Assembly (NCBI RefSeq): GCF_000308495.1
Contig: NZ_BAFU01000054.1
Span: 1 to 49,324 of the forward strand
Direction: 5' to 3'
From: Nocardia brevicatena NBRC 12119
Lineage (GTDB): Bacteria; Actinomycetota; Actinomycetes; Mycobacteriales; Mycobacteriaceae
Length of the DNA: 49,324 nt
The position numbers and the translations under genes are program-made. Positions 27,859 through 37,146 of this stretch are shown piece by piece. The notes under the pieces were generated by a model, which saw only the letters and a program-made list of their open reading frames with translations, was not told where the DNA came from and searched no databases. Position 1 is the first letter of the stretch. The number at the start of each line of letters is the position of its first letter.

Positions 27859-28690
27859 CTACGGAGCCGGGGGCGGCTCGGCGAGGGACGTCCACTGCTC
27901 GAGTGTGGTGAGGATGGGCGCCCCGGGCGGGTGGCCGGGAGGCGGGTTGACCGGGAAGCGTACCAAATCCTCTCTTCCGGCCGGCCACGCGTACACACTG
28001 GGCTTGATCTCCATCGCGCCGAAATGACCCACCTCGTTTCCGGGAACCATATACAAGCGAGAGCTTTCCGGTGATAGCTGTGCGGCGATTGTTTCGGCAT
28101 GCGCGGCGGGAGTGAATCCGTCCCCGCCCGCAGTCCAAACCATAGTCGGACACTCGATGTCGTTGAAGTCGAATCCCCAGGGCGCCAGCTGCCTGTCTAT
28201 CTCGTCGGTCCAGCCTACAGTGCCTTGCCTCAAGCCTTCGTCGTACATTTTGCAGAGATGTTCCGAGTTTTTTCCACGATTCTCAAATCGGTGACGTTGA
28301 GTTCACTCTTTGGAATTCCGATGATATTCATCGGGTCGGTGGGATTTATCCTGAAGTTCGCGAGTCGCTCTAGATGCAGTGCATTGACTGCTAAAAGCCG
28401 GTCGGCTCTATGGTCGGGTCTCTGAGTCATGCCCGTGAAATAGTCCCCTTTCATCAGAGCAGGAGGCGCGACAGGAACGAGCAGCGCGAGGCTGGTGACC
28501 CGGTCGGGTAGACCGGCTGCCACTGCCGCCGCGTGGGGAGTCCCGCCGGATCGGCCGACGACGGCGAACCTTACGACTGCCCGGCGAGCCATGGAGTTGG
28601 AATACCGGTATCCCGTCTTCCGGGCCTTCGACACGGCACTGCAACCTGTGTCCGCTCGGCAGGGTGACCACGAAGTCTCCGGGATGTCCT
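27859..28690 (-). pseudogene. Alpha/beta hydrolase, internally deleted and frameshifted
   Basis: Pieces of one alpha/beta hydrolase occur in three frames. The N-terminal piece (28690-28573) has VTLPSGHRLQCRVEGPEDGI and the oxyanion motif LHGSPGS. The middle (28571 to about 28258) starts with the nucleophile elbow VVGRSGG and runs through LPDRVTSLALLVPVAPPAL. The C-terminal piece from 28248 has MYDEGLRQGTVGWTDE and the His region VPGNEVGHFGA. About 60 residues normally found between the first two pieces are absent, a true deletion. The second break lies in a run of six A where seven would restore the frame. Non-functional. Confidence 0.75.
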
Positions 28691-29614
28691 TTCCCTCCGG
28701 GTGTTCCGGTGTCGTGTGGACCACCACCGGAACCGGAGCCGCCCGGGCTGTCGCCGGGTGCGCGGGTGCCGCCGACGGTTGTTTCGCCGTGAGGAGTCGC
28801 GACTTTATCGAATGACCGATTCGAGGTGGTTTTTTCGTCGAATGCGTTTACAGCCGAGCACCGACAGCTGGTTTCCATGACTGCAGCCTGTGGTTACGGC
28901 CCAACAGATGCAGGAGCGCCGAAGACGATCTCGCTGGAGCTGCCGGAATCGTCGGGTGCCTTGCGCCCGCAGGTCGACGTAGAATCACACCGACGGCGTC
29001 GATGTGTGAATCCCGCGACATCCCCAAACACCACCATCACGTCCAGGCCGGCGACCGGCCCACCGTCCCGCAGCTGCGCCGGCGGCACGCTCGCTTGGGT
29101 GTAGACCGGTCCCGTATCGGCGGAGGCCATGGTGTGGGCGGATGTGGTGCTTGGTCCCGTGCCGCAGCCGATCCGGGTCGGAGCACCGGCACCCGACGAA
29201 ACCACCGGCGCTGGACCCCGTCCCTTGTCTACAGGCAGAGCACCGACACTCCAAGGTCGGTGACACAGGCGTCGGTACCGGTGACATGGGCGCACGCCTC
29301 GACGAACCCCGGATACCCGACATCACCTCGAGGGCCGAATCCGGCAGATCCGCCCGCGGAATCAGCATTCTTGCCGGTAAACGATATCCGTTGGAAATTT
29401 CCCCACAACTGGGGGCACCCTTGCTCGGCGCCCCGATGGGGGTGTGCGATATCGCGGGCGCGCTGCTCGACGCCCGGATGGCGCTGCACCGAGGCACCGG
29501 CTTCATCCGGATCGTCCTACTCGCCGTGGTGAGCGTGTCGGTACTCGAACTCGGCCACGACCAATGGGGCATTACTACACCGCATCTGAACCCGTACCGA
29601 GGAAAGATCACATC
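28691..29614. other. Intergenic/decayed region without a supported gene
   Basis: About 920 bases. Minus-strand frames near 28890-29340 have protein-like fragments (YPGFVEACAHVTGTDAC; DTGPVYTQASVPPAQLRDGG) in different frames. They suggest the remains of one or more genes, but I could not name a family. The last 60 bases before 29615 must hold the start region of the thioesterase gene. Confidence 0.4.
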
Positions 29615-30385
29615 GTGCACACCGACGAATTCACCACCTGGCTGCGCCGACTCCACACCGGCCCTGACACCCCACGTCCCTTGGTCTGCTTCCCTGCCGG
29701 CGGCGGTTCGGCATCGAACTACCGGGCCCTCGCCGAGCACCTCGCGCCCGCCGGCGTGTACGCGGTGCAGTACCCCGGCCGCCAGGACAGGCTCGGCGAC
29801 CCGGTCGTCCCCTCGCTCACCGACCTCGCCGATCACATCACCCGGGCCATGAGCCCGCTGCTCGCCGCGGGACCGGTGGCGCTGTTCGGACACAGCATGG
29901 GCGCCACCGTCGCGTTCGAGACCGCGCGTCGCATCGAACAGCGCGGCGGCGTCGTGACCACCCTGTTCGTCTCCGGACGTCCCGACCCGTCCTTCGCCGA
30001 ACACGCCACTCTGCACCGCGGCCCCGATATCGACCTGATCGCCGAACTGGAACGCCTCGCGAACGATCCCGGTTCCGTGCGCATCCTGCGCACCGAACCC
30101 GACCTCGCGGCGATGGTGCTGCCCGCGGTGCGCAACGACTACCGGGCCGTGGAAACCTATCGCTACCGCGGCACCGGCACGCTCGTCTGCAATATCGTCG
30201 CCCTGCTCGGTCGCGAGGACCCGACGACCACACCGGCGCAGATCGAGGCGTGGCGTGAGCACACGAGCGGCTCCTTCGACGTCCGGTTCTTTCCCGGACG
30301 GCATTTCTACCTCGACGAACGCCCCCACGAGGTCGCCGAGGTCGTGCGGGAGAAACTCGGCACCGCTCATGGCGTCGAGCGGTGA
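29615..30385 (+). CDS. Type II thioesterase (alpha/beta hydrolase, GrsT/RifR-like)
   Basis: A 256-residue thioesterase of the kind that clears misprimed acyl groups from carrier proteins of NRPS and PKS systems. It shows LVCFPAGGGSASNYRALAEH, YAVQYPGRQDR and the nucleophile elbow ALFGHSMGATVAFE. The acid appears in VALLGREDPTTTPAQIEAWR and the catalytic His in FFPGRHFYLDE. GTG 29615 was chosen for GAGGAAAG eight bases upstream. No carrier protein or NRPS/PKS gene lies in the window, so the gene is an orphan here. Confidence 0.92.
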   Translation: MHTDEFTTWLRRLHTGPDTPRPLVCFPAGGGSASNYRALAEHLAPAGVYAVQYPGRQDRLGDPVVPSLTDLADHITRAMSPLLAAGPVALFGHSMGATVAFETARRIEQRGGVVTTLFVSGRPDPSFAEHATLHRGPDIDLIAELERLANDPGSVRILRTEPDLAAMVLPAVRNDYRAVETYRYRGTGTLVCNIVALLGREDPTTTPAQIEAWREHTSGSFDVRFFPGRHFYLDERPHEVAEVVREKLGTAHGVER

Positions 30386-30488
30386 CGACACGGCCGGCCG
30401 CGCGACGGTCGGGTTCCGGCGATTGCTCGACGCCGTGCTCGGCGGGATCCGGGGCCGGGCCGCGCGGCAGCAGGAGCCTTGACGTCCG

Positions 30489-30738
30489 TCAACCGAGCCG
30501 GTCTGGGTGGTGTCGAAGTCGAAGGTGAAGAACGAGCAGCAGTTCGACTCCCGCGCGGCCAGATCCCGTGCGACCGGCTCGGCGGCCGGGTCCAGGACGA
30601 GCTCGAGCCGGGCCGGTACGTGATGTGTACGGCGTCGGCGAAGAACCGGTCGAACTCGGCGATCCGGATCGGCTGTTCTACGGTCGGCAGGGTGCACGCA
30701 TCCGGCACCCAACCCTCGGCACCAGAGGAAATCGTCAT
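30489..30738 (-). pseudogene. Remnant of a small CCSFF-motif protein
   Basis: The first part in one frame reads GAEGWVPDACTLPTVEQPIR, then IAEFDRFFADAVHIT. The continuation in the next frame reads ARLELVLDPAAEPVARDLAA and ESNCCSFFTFDF. Together they match the N-terminal two-thirds of small actinobacterial proteins with a CCSFF motif, often near MerR-type genes. The break fits one missing G near 30625. The C-terminal strand is absent, so the gene is truncated as well as shifted. Confidence 0.55.
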
Positions 30739-30918
30739 GCCGCCACGGTAGTCCTGTACCCGGGCATACGCTGCAACCCGGAAATACGAACCAATATTCT
30801 CTGAATCCGGATCCTGCCGAACCTGCGTGCGGGCCGGCTCACCGCAGCGGACCCCATGTTATCGCCGCCGCGCCCGGCAGGGCGGACGGAATCCGCGATC
30901 GGACAGCAGAATTAGGTC

Positions 30919-31332
30919 ATGTCGTCAGGGATTGCGTCAACCGTTGTTTCGGGCCTGCTGCCTCTGTTCGGGGCCGGGTTCGGTGCGTCGGCAACGCTGA
31001 TAGTGCAACGAAGTTCGGCGCGTGCGGCCAGGCTCAGGTTCGCGGCGGAGAGCCGCCTCGCTCACCGAGAGGAGCTGAAGTCGGCGATCATGGACTACTT
31101 CGAGGCCGCGCAGCAACCGCAGGGCGAGCTGGACGTTCGCGAGCGTGGCGGCACGCCCGCTGATCTGAAACGACTCGTCGAGGGCGTCTGGCCGGCGGAG
31201 AAGCGAGTGGAGATCATCTGCTCGGATACTCTGCGAGAGAAAATGATTGCTCATGCCAAAGGGCTGCACAACGCCGTGTGGATACCGGTGCCGTGCAGGG
31301 TGACTCCCGTGGCGCGGCACAGCGCGTCGTAG
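30919..31332 (+). CDS. Hypothetical membrane-anchored protein, probably truncated
   Basis: An open frame of 137 codons. Residues 8-28 (TVVSGLLPLFGAGFGASATL) form one membrane helix, followed by a basic helical cytosolic part (ARLRFAAESRLAHREELKSA). From about residue 120 (after LHNAVW) the frame reads antisense through a reductase remnant. The original C-terminus was therefore lost at a junction near 31275-31285. I do not recognise the family with certainty. The product is likely inactive. Confidence 0.55.
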   Translation: MSSGIASTVVSGLLPLFGAGFGASATLIVQRSSARAARLRFAAESRLAHREELKSAIMDYFEAAQQPQGELDVRERGGTPADLKRLVEGVWPAEKRVEIICSDTLREKMIAHAKGLHNAVWIPVPCRVTPVARHSAS

Positions 31333-31587
31333 CGTTCGCGTTCACCGCTGCGGTATCGGCCATCAGCGGGGAGTAGACGACACAGTCGGCGTCGGTGTCG
31401 AACAGGGTGTCGACCTCGGTGGTGGCACGGACCCCGGCCGGGCCGCGCCCGGCCAGTTCCCCGATGTGGGCGCCGTCCTGTCCGGCGAATGCACCCACGC
31501 TCCGACCGGTTCCAGTTCCGGGTGGTCGAGGACGGCGGCCGGCGCGGCGCGCCCCACTCCGCCGGTGGCCCATTGGATAACCCGCAT
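31275..31587 (-). pseudogene. Dihydrodipicolinate reductase-like NAD(P)-binding protein, remnant
   Basis: Starts at ATG 31585-31587, four bases after the FadD19-like stop, with MRVIQWATGGVGRAAPAAVL, then HPELEPVGAWVHS. The frame shifts near 31510 to give GAHIGELAGRGPAGVRATTE and ADCVVYSPLMADT. It shifts again to RYDALCRATGVTLHGTGIH, where it ends at the junction with the hypothetical membrane gene. The Rossmann motif GGVGRAA is intact, but the catalytic half is gone. It was the fifth gene of the leftward operon. Confidence 0.7.
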
Positions 31588-31591
31588 CCGG

Positions 31592-33198
31592 TCAGTCCGT
31601 TCCGTGGTCGGGTTCGCGGGCGGCGGCGTATTTCGCGGCCCACGTGTAGTCGGGTTTACCGCTGGGAGAGCGGGTGATCGCGTCGGCGATCCACACCTTG
31701 CGCGGCACCTTGTATCCTGCGAGGTACCGGCGCACATGGGCCTGCAGATCGGCCGGATCCAGTCCGGCGGCGGTATCGGTGAGACTGACCACGGCGGCGA
31801 CCTGCCGGCCCCAGCGTTCGTGGTCGACACCGATCACGGTGGCGTCGTAGACGGCGGGATGGGATTTCACCACCCCCTCCACCTCTTCGGCGAACACTTT
31901 CTCCCCGCCGGTGTTGATGACCATATTGCCACGGCCGATGAGGCTGATGGTGCCGTCGTCTTCGAGGATGGCCCGGTCGTCGGTGAGGACGATCCGGCCG
32001 CCGTCGACGGTTTTGAACAGTTTCTCGGTTCTGGCCGGGTCCTTGTAGTAGCCGATCGGGACGGAACCGGTTTTGGCGAGCCAACCCTCGGAGCCGGGTT
32101 GGACCGGACGGCCCTCGTCGTCGACGACGATCGCGCCGCGTCCGATCGACACTCGCGGTTTTCGGGCCGGATCGTCGTCCTTCCGGGCGAAACCGATACC
32201 GCCGAAACCGGTTTCGGACGAGCCGATGGAGTCGGAGACGAACAGGTTCGGGATGAGGCCCAGCAGATCGTTCTTCGTCGGCTGGGTGAGCAGCGCGGCG
32301 CCGGAGGCGATCATGAACAGCCCGGTCGTGTCGACCGGGTGGGCGCGATAGGAGTCGATGAGCGGGCGGGCCATGGCGTCGCCGGTGATGACCAGGACGC
32401 CGGGGCGTTCCGAAGCGACGGTCCGCCACACCGTATCGGCGTCGAACCGTGGCAGGTAGATGACGGCGTTACCGGACCACAGCGCCACGAAACTCGGCAT
32501 CATCGCCGCCAGGTGCCTCAGCGGCGGCAGGATCATCCAGGTGGTGGGGTCGGCCGCGGCTCCGGTGCGGGACTGCTGGTATTCGTCGGCGACGGGTTCG
32601 TTGCTGTAGAAGTCGATTCCGCCGCCGAGGACCCGCCACATGTCCTCCTGCCGCCACATAACGCCTTCGGCATCCCGGTGGTGCCGCCGGTGTACATGAT
32701 GAACAGGTCGTCGGGGGTGTGCTGCACCTCGGGTCGGGCCCCGTCCGCGGTGGCGGTCACCTCGGCGAGGCAGGCCACGCCCGGGTCTGCGGGGGCGAGG
32801 TCGTCGGCCGCGCACAGCAGGTACTTCAGGCGTGGCGAGCGCTGCTGCCCGGCGCGTACGGCCTCCCCGTAACAGGCGTGGTAGACGAGGTGTTCGAGAT
32901 CGGCGTTGTCGTACAGGTAGGCCAGTTCTTCCGGGCCGTACCGGTAGTTGATGTTGACCGGTACGGCGGCCAGTTTGAAGCAGGCGATGAACGTCTGCAC
33001 GGTTTCGATGCTGTTGTGCATCTGGAACCCGACGTGGGTGCCGCACCCGACCCCTGTAGAGGCGAGGTGGTGGGCGAGCCGGTTGGCGCGGTCCTCCAGC
33101 TCGTGGTAGGTGATTCGCTGCCCGTCCTGGATGATCGCCACCCGGTGGGGCATGGCGTCGACGGAGTGTTCGAACAGGTCGGCGAAATTATTGGCCAT
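31592..33198 (-). pseudogene. Acyl-CoA synthetase (FadD19-like), one frameshift
   Basis: An AMP-forming acyl-CoA ligase, about 535 residues when repaired, the size of FadD19-type steroid side-chain ligases. The N-terminal frame (start 33198, MANNFADLFEHSVDAMPHRV) reaches the P-loop MYTGGTTGMPK. There one base is missing (AAGGCGTT where AAGGGCGTT would continue as KGVMWRQEDM, near 32664). The remainder is intact: DSIGSSETGFGG, TDDRAILEDDGTISLIGRGN, and the C-terminal lysine in SPSGKPDY. It may be a sequencing error or a recent mutation. Fourth gene of the ferredoxin operon. The substrate class (sterol side chain or branched acyl) is inferred from likeness. Confidence 0.82.
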
Positions 33199-33240
33199 GG
33201 CTATCCTGCTGTGTGTGCCGGGTTCCCGGGTGATGCGGGG

Positions 33241-34500
33241 TCAGAGAACGGTGAGAGGCAGCGGTATCCCGCGGTCGGTGAATGTGAAATCGGCGCCGGT
33301 GCTGAACCGGGTGATCTGCACTTCGGGAGCCTCGGCGAACGGTTCGTCGGCGCGCGTGATCTCGGCCGTCCAGCCGTCGGCCTCGTGGTCGGCGACCCGG
33401 CTGTGGTAACGGGCGTCGACACCGCGCACCATGGCGTCCAGGGGACCGAGATGTTCGGGGTCGATCATCGACGGCCAGGTGCGGTCGGTGAGCGCGCCAC
33501 CGGTGTGCGGGAACCGAACCCGCACCACATCGGTGTCGGACTCGACCTCCACACCGGTGTAGTGGCGGGGGTTCAGTGCCGGATGCACCCGCAGCACCCG
33601 CGCCAGCGCGTCGACGTCGTCGCCGAGGCCCAGGCAGCGATGGATCCGCTCGGAGGCGATCCCCGCGATACCGGTGAACTGTTTACGCCCGATATCGAGC
33701 GCGGTATCGGTATCGGCGCGTTCGTGCACGGCGATCATGAATCCGAGGGTGAGCAGGTGTTGCTGCAGGCACACCTCCTCCGCGATCCGCACCAGTGCGG
33801 AATGTGAGAAATCGGGGAAGCGCGGATCGCTGAGGAGGGGACCGCTGTAGTCGGCGGCGCCTGCCTCGTCGCGGTCGATCTCGGCCAGCGGCAGCCGTGC
33901 CGCCACCGATTGGGCGACCAGCTCCGCGTTGCGCGGAACCGGCGGCGGCATATGCGATTCGTCGATGATCACCGTCCACGCGCATACCGGTGTGCGGTCG
34001 GCGGGCTCGCGCGGCGGACGGTGGATGGGCCGCACCTGGGCGTGTGGGTTGGTAGCCAGGGCGGTGGCATCGAAGGTGGGGTCTTCGATATCGTGGCACA
34101 TGGACTTCACGTAGTTCAGGCCCATCGGCTCGACATCGGCGAGCGCGCCGCAGTGGTCGAGCCAGAACTCGCCGTGATGCGGGTCGTCGACTCGGAATCG
34201 GAAGTCCATGAACTGCGGTGGCGCGCCGATATCCAGTTGCAGGCCCTTGAAGATGGTGACGACATCGTCGCCGACATAGTTCAGGGCCCGCTGCATACGG
34301 CGGGTGTAGACCGGGCTGGACAACTGCCATTCCTCGATCGCCACCTGCGTCATTCCCTCCCGACCGAACGCGGAGATACAGTGCGCCATCCCGGAGCGGT
34401 CGATCAGCTGCCCGCACAGCAGCAGTTCGGGAGCCAGTGCGGCCAGGTCCTGGCGGCTCAGGGCGTGGAACCGGCTGAGGGGTACGGTCACCGAGATCAC
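33241..34500 (-). CDS. Uncharacterised 419-aa protein
   Basis: A cytosolic protein without signal peptide. Notable stretches are FRVDDPHHGEFWLDHCGALA, LNYVKSMCHDIEDPTFDATA and AWTVIIDESHMPPPVPRNAE. The clustered His, Cys and Asp residues (HHGEFWLDHC, CHDIED) look like a metal or cofactor site, but I cannot name the fold. GTG 34500 overlaps the upstream NTF2-like stop by four bases (GTGA). Its position between an NTF2-like protein and an acyl-CoA ligase suggests a step in breakdown or modification of a lipid-like substrate. Confidence 0.8.
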   Translation of the reverse strand: MISVTVPLSRFHALSRQDLAALAPELLLCGQLIDRSGMAHCISAFGREGMTQVAIEEWQLSSPVYTRRMQRALNYVGDDVVTIFKGLQLDIGAPPQFMDFRFRVDDPHHGEFWLDHCGALADVEPMGLNYVKSMCHDIEDPTFDATALATNPHAQVRPIHRPPREPADRTPVCAWTVIIDESHMPPPVPRNAELVAQSVAARLPLAEIDRDEAGAADYSGPLLSDPRFPDFSHSALVRIAEEVCLQQHLLTLGFMIAVHERADTDTALDIGRKQFTGIAGIASERIHRCLGLGDDVDALARVLRVHPALNPRHYTGVEVESDTDVVRVRFPHTGGALTDRTWPSMIDPEHLGPLDAMVRGVDARYHSRVADHEADGWTAEITRADEPFAEAPEVQITRFSTGADFTFTDRGIPLPLTVL

Positions 34501-35048
34501 CACAGGGAGGCCGGGGCGGTGCCGATCTTGTACCAGCCGGGCAGGCGGCCGGAGGTCGCCTTGGCGATCCGTTTGTTCATCCCCTCGGACATGGCGTTGT
34601 TCGTGATCATCTCCATGAACAGTGCCGAAACGTTGCCGTAGTCGAAGAAGTCCCGCTGCCAGGACCACTGGTAGTTGCCGCCGTATCGGAACCAGCTGCC
34701 GCCGATTCCGTTCACGGTGTACTCACTGCCGTCGGGGCGGACCGTGGTCTGGTAGATCTGCTTCCAGAAGCCGATCACATCACCGCTGTGCTCGTCGATG
34801 ACGAACTGTTGGTAGGGGTACACCCAGCCTTCCAGACCCTCCATTTCCTGACCCAGTGCCAGGTCACGGATCTCGTCGCGCCCGACGGCCATGAATTCCT
34901 CGGTGGGGCCGTAGTTCCAGCCGTAGGTGGCGTCCTCGGTGTACATCTCGGCGAGGGGTTTCCAGTCGCCGGCCTGTTCGCAGCGTTCGTTCTCCGCCAC
35001 CCAGCGGCGCACCATCTCGTCGAGTTCGGCGCGGGCGAAACCTGTCAT
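34497..35048 (-). CDS. NTF2-like / SnoaL-type protein
   Basis: A 183-residue protein with the NTF2-like cone fold. The first helix is MVRRWVAENERCEQAGDWKP, followed by LAEMYTEDATYGWNYGP. The strands include VIGFWKQIYQTTVRPDG and YTVNGIGGSWFRYGGNYQ, with aromatic residues lining the pocket. Members act as isomerases, hydratases or binding proteins for hydrophobic substrates. It is the second gene of the operon, 48 bases after the ferredoxin, and overlaps the 419-aa gene. Confidence 0.85.
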   Translation of the reverse strand: MTGFARAELDEMVRRWVAENERCEQAGDWKPLAEMYTEDATYGWNYGPTEEFMAVGRDEIRDLALGQEMEGLEGWVYPYQQFVIDEHSGDVIGFWKQIYQTTVRPDGSEYTVNGIGGSWFRYGGNYQWSWQRDFFDYGNVSALFMEMITNNAMSEGMNKRIAKATSGRLPGWYKIGTAPASLW

Positions 35049-35096
35049 CGGTGTTGTGTCCCTTTCGGAAAATGGATGCCTGTCGGCGGAAACGGG

Positions 35097-35303
35097 TCAG
35101 TGGGTTGCGTCTTCGGCGACGAGCATCAATGCCTGGGTCGGGCAGTAGCGGACGGCGTTGGCGACGTCGGTTTTCACGTCCTCGCCCGGATTCTGGTCGA
35201 GGATCTCCACCTGGCCGCGTTTCGGCACGGAGAACACGGTCGGTGCCTCGGCCGCGCAGACGGCGTGTCCCTGGCACAGATCCAGATCGGCCACGATTTT
35301 CAT
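35097..35303 (-). CDS. Ferredoxin of the [3Fe-4S] P450-partner type
   Basis: A 68-residue ferredoxin. Cluster residues are Cys10, Cys16 and Cys54 (LCQGHAVC and YCPTQAL). The fourth position of the usual CxxCxxC is His13, as in the single-cluster ferredoxins that serve actinobacterial cytochromes P450. No P450 or ferredoxin reductase gene lies in the window. The electron acceptor may be elsewhere or may be the 419-aa protein. First gene of the leftward operon. ATG 35303, purine-rich GGGAGCCC upstream. Confidence 0.92.
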   Translation of the reverse strand: MKIVADLDLCQGHAVCAAEAPTVFSVPKRGQVEILDQNPGEDVKTDVANAVRYCPTQALMLVAEDATH

Positions 35304-35789
35304 GGTGGGCTCCCGATACTCGCAGTGGGTGGGATCAGGTGATGCGACGGCTGTGACGCGAACCCGAACGGCGGGGTTCGGCCCGGGCTGCGGGTGTCGG
35401 ACGGAGCGTGGACCACGGCGGTGAGTTGCCGGGCCGGGTTCGGGCGGGCGGTCGCGGTGGTGGCCCGGTTGTGGGACAGCGGGTCGATTCGTGTTTCTCC
35501 GATAACGAGTTCTCCCTGTGATGCGCCGATGCCACCCATGAAGAGACACATAGCTGGACACGTGTCTGGACGCTACCACCGCCCCTCGCGTCCGACAACG
35601 ATTCAGCGATTTTTCCCGGTCGAGTCCGGAAAGCGGCGGCCGGGCCGGTCCGTCCCACGCTATCGCCCCCGCCGCCGCGACAGGCCCGGAACGAGAACAT
35701 GTTCTTGCGTGTCGTCGGGCGGCCGACCTATATTCCGTACACCTGTCCAGATACTCCGGACGGCAGAGTCCTCCAGACAAGGAGCCCCG
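35304..35789. promoter_or_regulatory. Divergent promoter region with two TetR-like operator elements
   Basis: The 486 bases between the divergent ferredoxin and carboxymuconolactone-decarboxylase-like operons hold no supported gene. Two related elements occur: GACACGTGTC inside TGGACACGTGTCTGGACG (35555-35572), and CACCTGTCCAGATACTCC (35740-35757). They share the CAC-N-TGTC-(TGGA/CAGA) core with the palindrome at 26971-26990. The second lies 33 bases before the rightward start and would control that operon. Confidence 0.55.
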
Positions 35790-36194
35790 ATGAGCGACGA
35801 CCCCACGCCGCAGCCCACCGTGCGCGAGCGCGGGCTGGCCAAGATGTCGGAAGTGTACGGCTGGGAATTCCGGGACGGCCCCGGCGACCATTTCGCCGTC
35901 ACCGCCGACCACCTGTTCGCCGATATCTGGTCCCGTCCCGCACTCACCAACCGCGACCGGAGACTGCTGCTGCTCGGTGCGCTCACCGCCCAGGGACTGT
36001 TCGACGTCGCCGGCCTCCAGATCGGCTCGGCCCTGCACAACGGGGAACTGAACGAGGACCAACTGCGCGAGATCGCCCTGTTCCTCTGCCACTACGTCGG
36101 CTGGCCCGCGGGCACCACCCTCGACCAGGTGATCGGCACCCAACTGGACCGGCACCGCAAAAAAACCGCGAAGGCCACCGAGAAGGGCCACTGA
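35790..36194 (+). CDS. Carboxymuconolactone decarboxylase (AhpD-fold) family protein
   Basis: A 134-residue all-helical protein: LFADIWSRPALTNRDRRLLL, then ALTAQGLFDVAGLQIGSAL and LREIALFLCHYVGWPAG. This is the pattern of decarboxylase-like AhpD-fold proteins that lack the CxxC redox pair, so a lactone decarboxylase-type or hydratase role fits better than peroxidase. ATG 35790 stands five bases after AAGGAG. It heads the rightward operon, with the F420 oxidoreductase 74 bases downstream. The natural substrate is unknown. Confidence 0.88.
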   Translation: MSDDPTPQPTVRERGLAKMSEVYGWEFRDGPGDHFAVTADHLFADIWSRPALTNRDRRLLLLGALTAQGLFDVAGLQIGSALHNGELNEDQLREIALFLCHYVGWPAGTTLDQVIGTQLDRHRKKTAKATEKGH

Positions 36195-36268
36195 GACCGC
36201 GCCCACCACCGTCATCGGCTGGGACCGCCACGGCGACCCGCCGATCCGACCATAGACAAGGCACACGT

Positions 36269-37144
36269 ATGCGCTTCGGCATCGTACTGTTCACCAGCGA
36301 CCGCGGAATCACCCCCGCCGCCGCTGCCCGGGCCGCCGAGGACACCGGTTTCCACTCGTTCTACGTCCCCGAACACACCCACATCCCGGTCAGGCGCGAG
36401 GCCGCACACCCACAGACCGGCGACGCCACCCTGCCCGACGACCGCTATATGCGCACCCTCGACCCGTGGGTCGCACTCGCCACCGCCGCCGCCGTCACCG
36501 AACGCATCGAACTCGCCACCGCCGTCGCGCTGCCCGTCGAACACGACCCCATCACCCTCGCCAAGACCATTGCCACCCTCGACCACCTCTCCGGCGGTCG
36601 CGTCGTCCTCGGCGCCGGTTTCGGCTGGAACACCGACGAACTCGCCGACCACAAGGTGCCCGCCAACAAACGCCGCACCGTGCTGCGTGAATACCTCGAG
36701 GCCATGCGCGCGCTGTGGAGCGAGGACGAGGCCTCCTACACGGGCACCTACGTCGATTTCGGCCCCAGCTGGGCCTGGCCGAAACCGGTCGAGCGCACCG
36801 TCCCCGTCCTCATCGGCGCCGCCGGCACCGAACGCACCTTCGGCTGGATCGCCGCCCACGCCGACGGCTGGATCACCACCCCCGGCGAAACCGATATCAC
36901 CGACCGGCTGGCGCTGCTGACCAAGGTCTGGAACGACGCCGGACGCGACGGTGCGCCGCGCGTGGTCGCCCTCGACTTCAAGCCCGACGCCGACCGCCTC
37001 GCCGAATGGGCAGCCGGCGGGGTCACCGACGTGCTGTACGGGCTGCCGGACAAGACCGAACCGGAGGTGTGTGCCTATCTGGAACGGCTGGCCGGCAAAC
37101 TGCGGGACATGAAATCGATCGCTGCGACGGGCGAGGACAGCTAG
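36269..37144 (+). CDS. LLM-class F420-dependent oxidoreductase
   Basis: A 291-residue luciferase-like TIM-barrel oxidoreductase. It begins MRFGIVLFTSDRGITPAAAA, and the conserved FYVPEHTHIP, LDHLSGGRVVLGAGFGWNTD and VPVLIGAAGTERTFGWIAAH follow. The set fits the TIGR03619-type F420 enzymes. It transfers hydride between F420 and an organic substrate in the cytosol. It is followed by the glycosyltransferase with only two bases between stop and start. ATG 36269 was chosen because the family sequence begins there, although the frame is open further upstream. Confidence 0.9.
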   Translation: MRFGIVLFTSDRGITPAAAARAAEDTGFHSFYVPEHTHIPVRREAAHPQTGDATLPDDRYMRTLDPWVALATAAAVTERIELATAVALPVEHDPITLAKTIATLDHLSGGRVVLGAGFGWNTDELADHKVPANKRRTVLREYLEAMRALWSEDEASYTGTYVDFGPSWAWPKPVERTVPVLIGAAGTERTFGWIAAHADGWITTPGETDITDRLALLTKVWNDAGRDGAPRVVALDFKPDADRLAEWAAGGVTDVLYGLPDKTEPEVCAYLERLAGKLRDMKSIAATGEDS

Positions 37145-37146
37145 CC

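Noticed and set aside
28985-30712. A 575-codon antisense frame over the thioesterase
   Set aside because: Only its first part matches a protein family (the CCSFF remnant); the rest mirrors the thioesterase gene.
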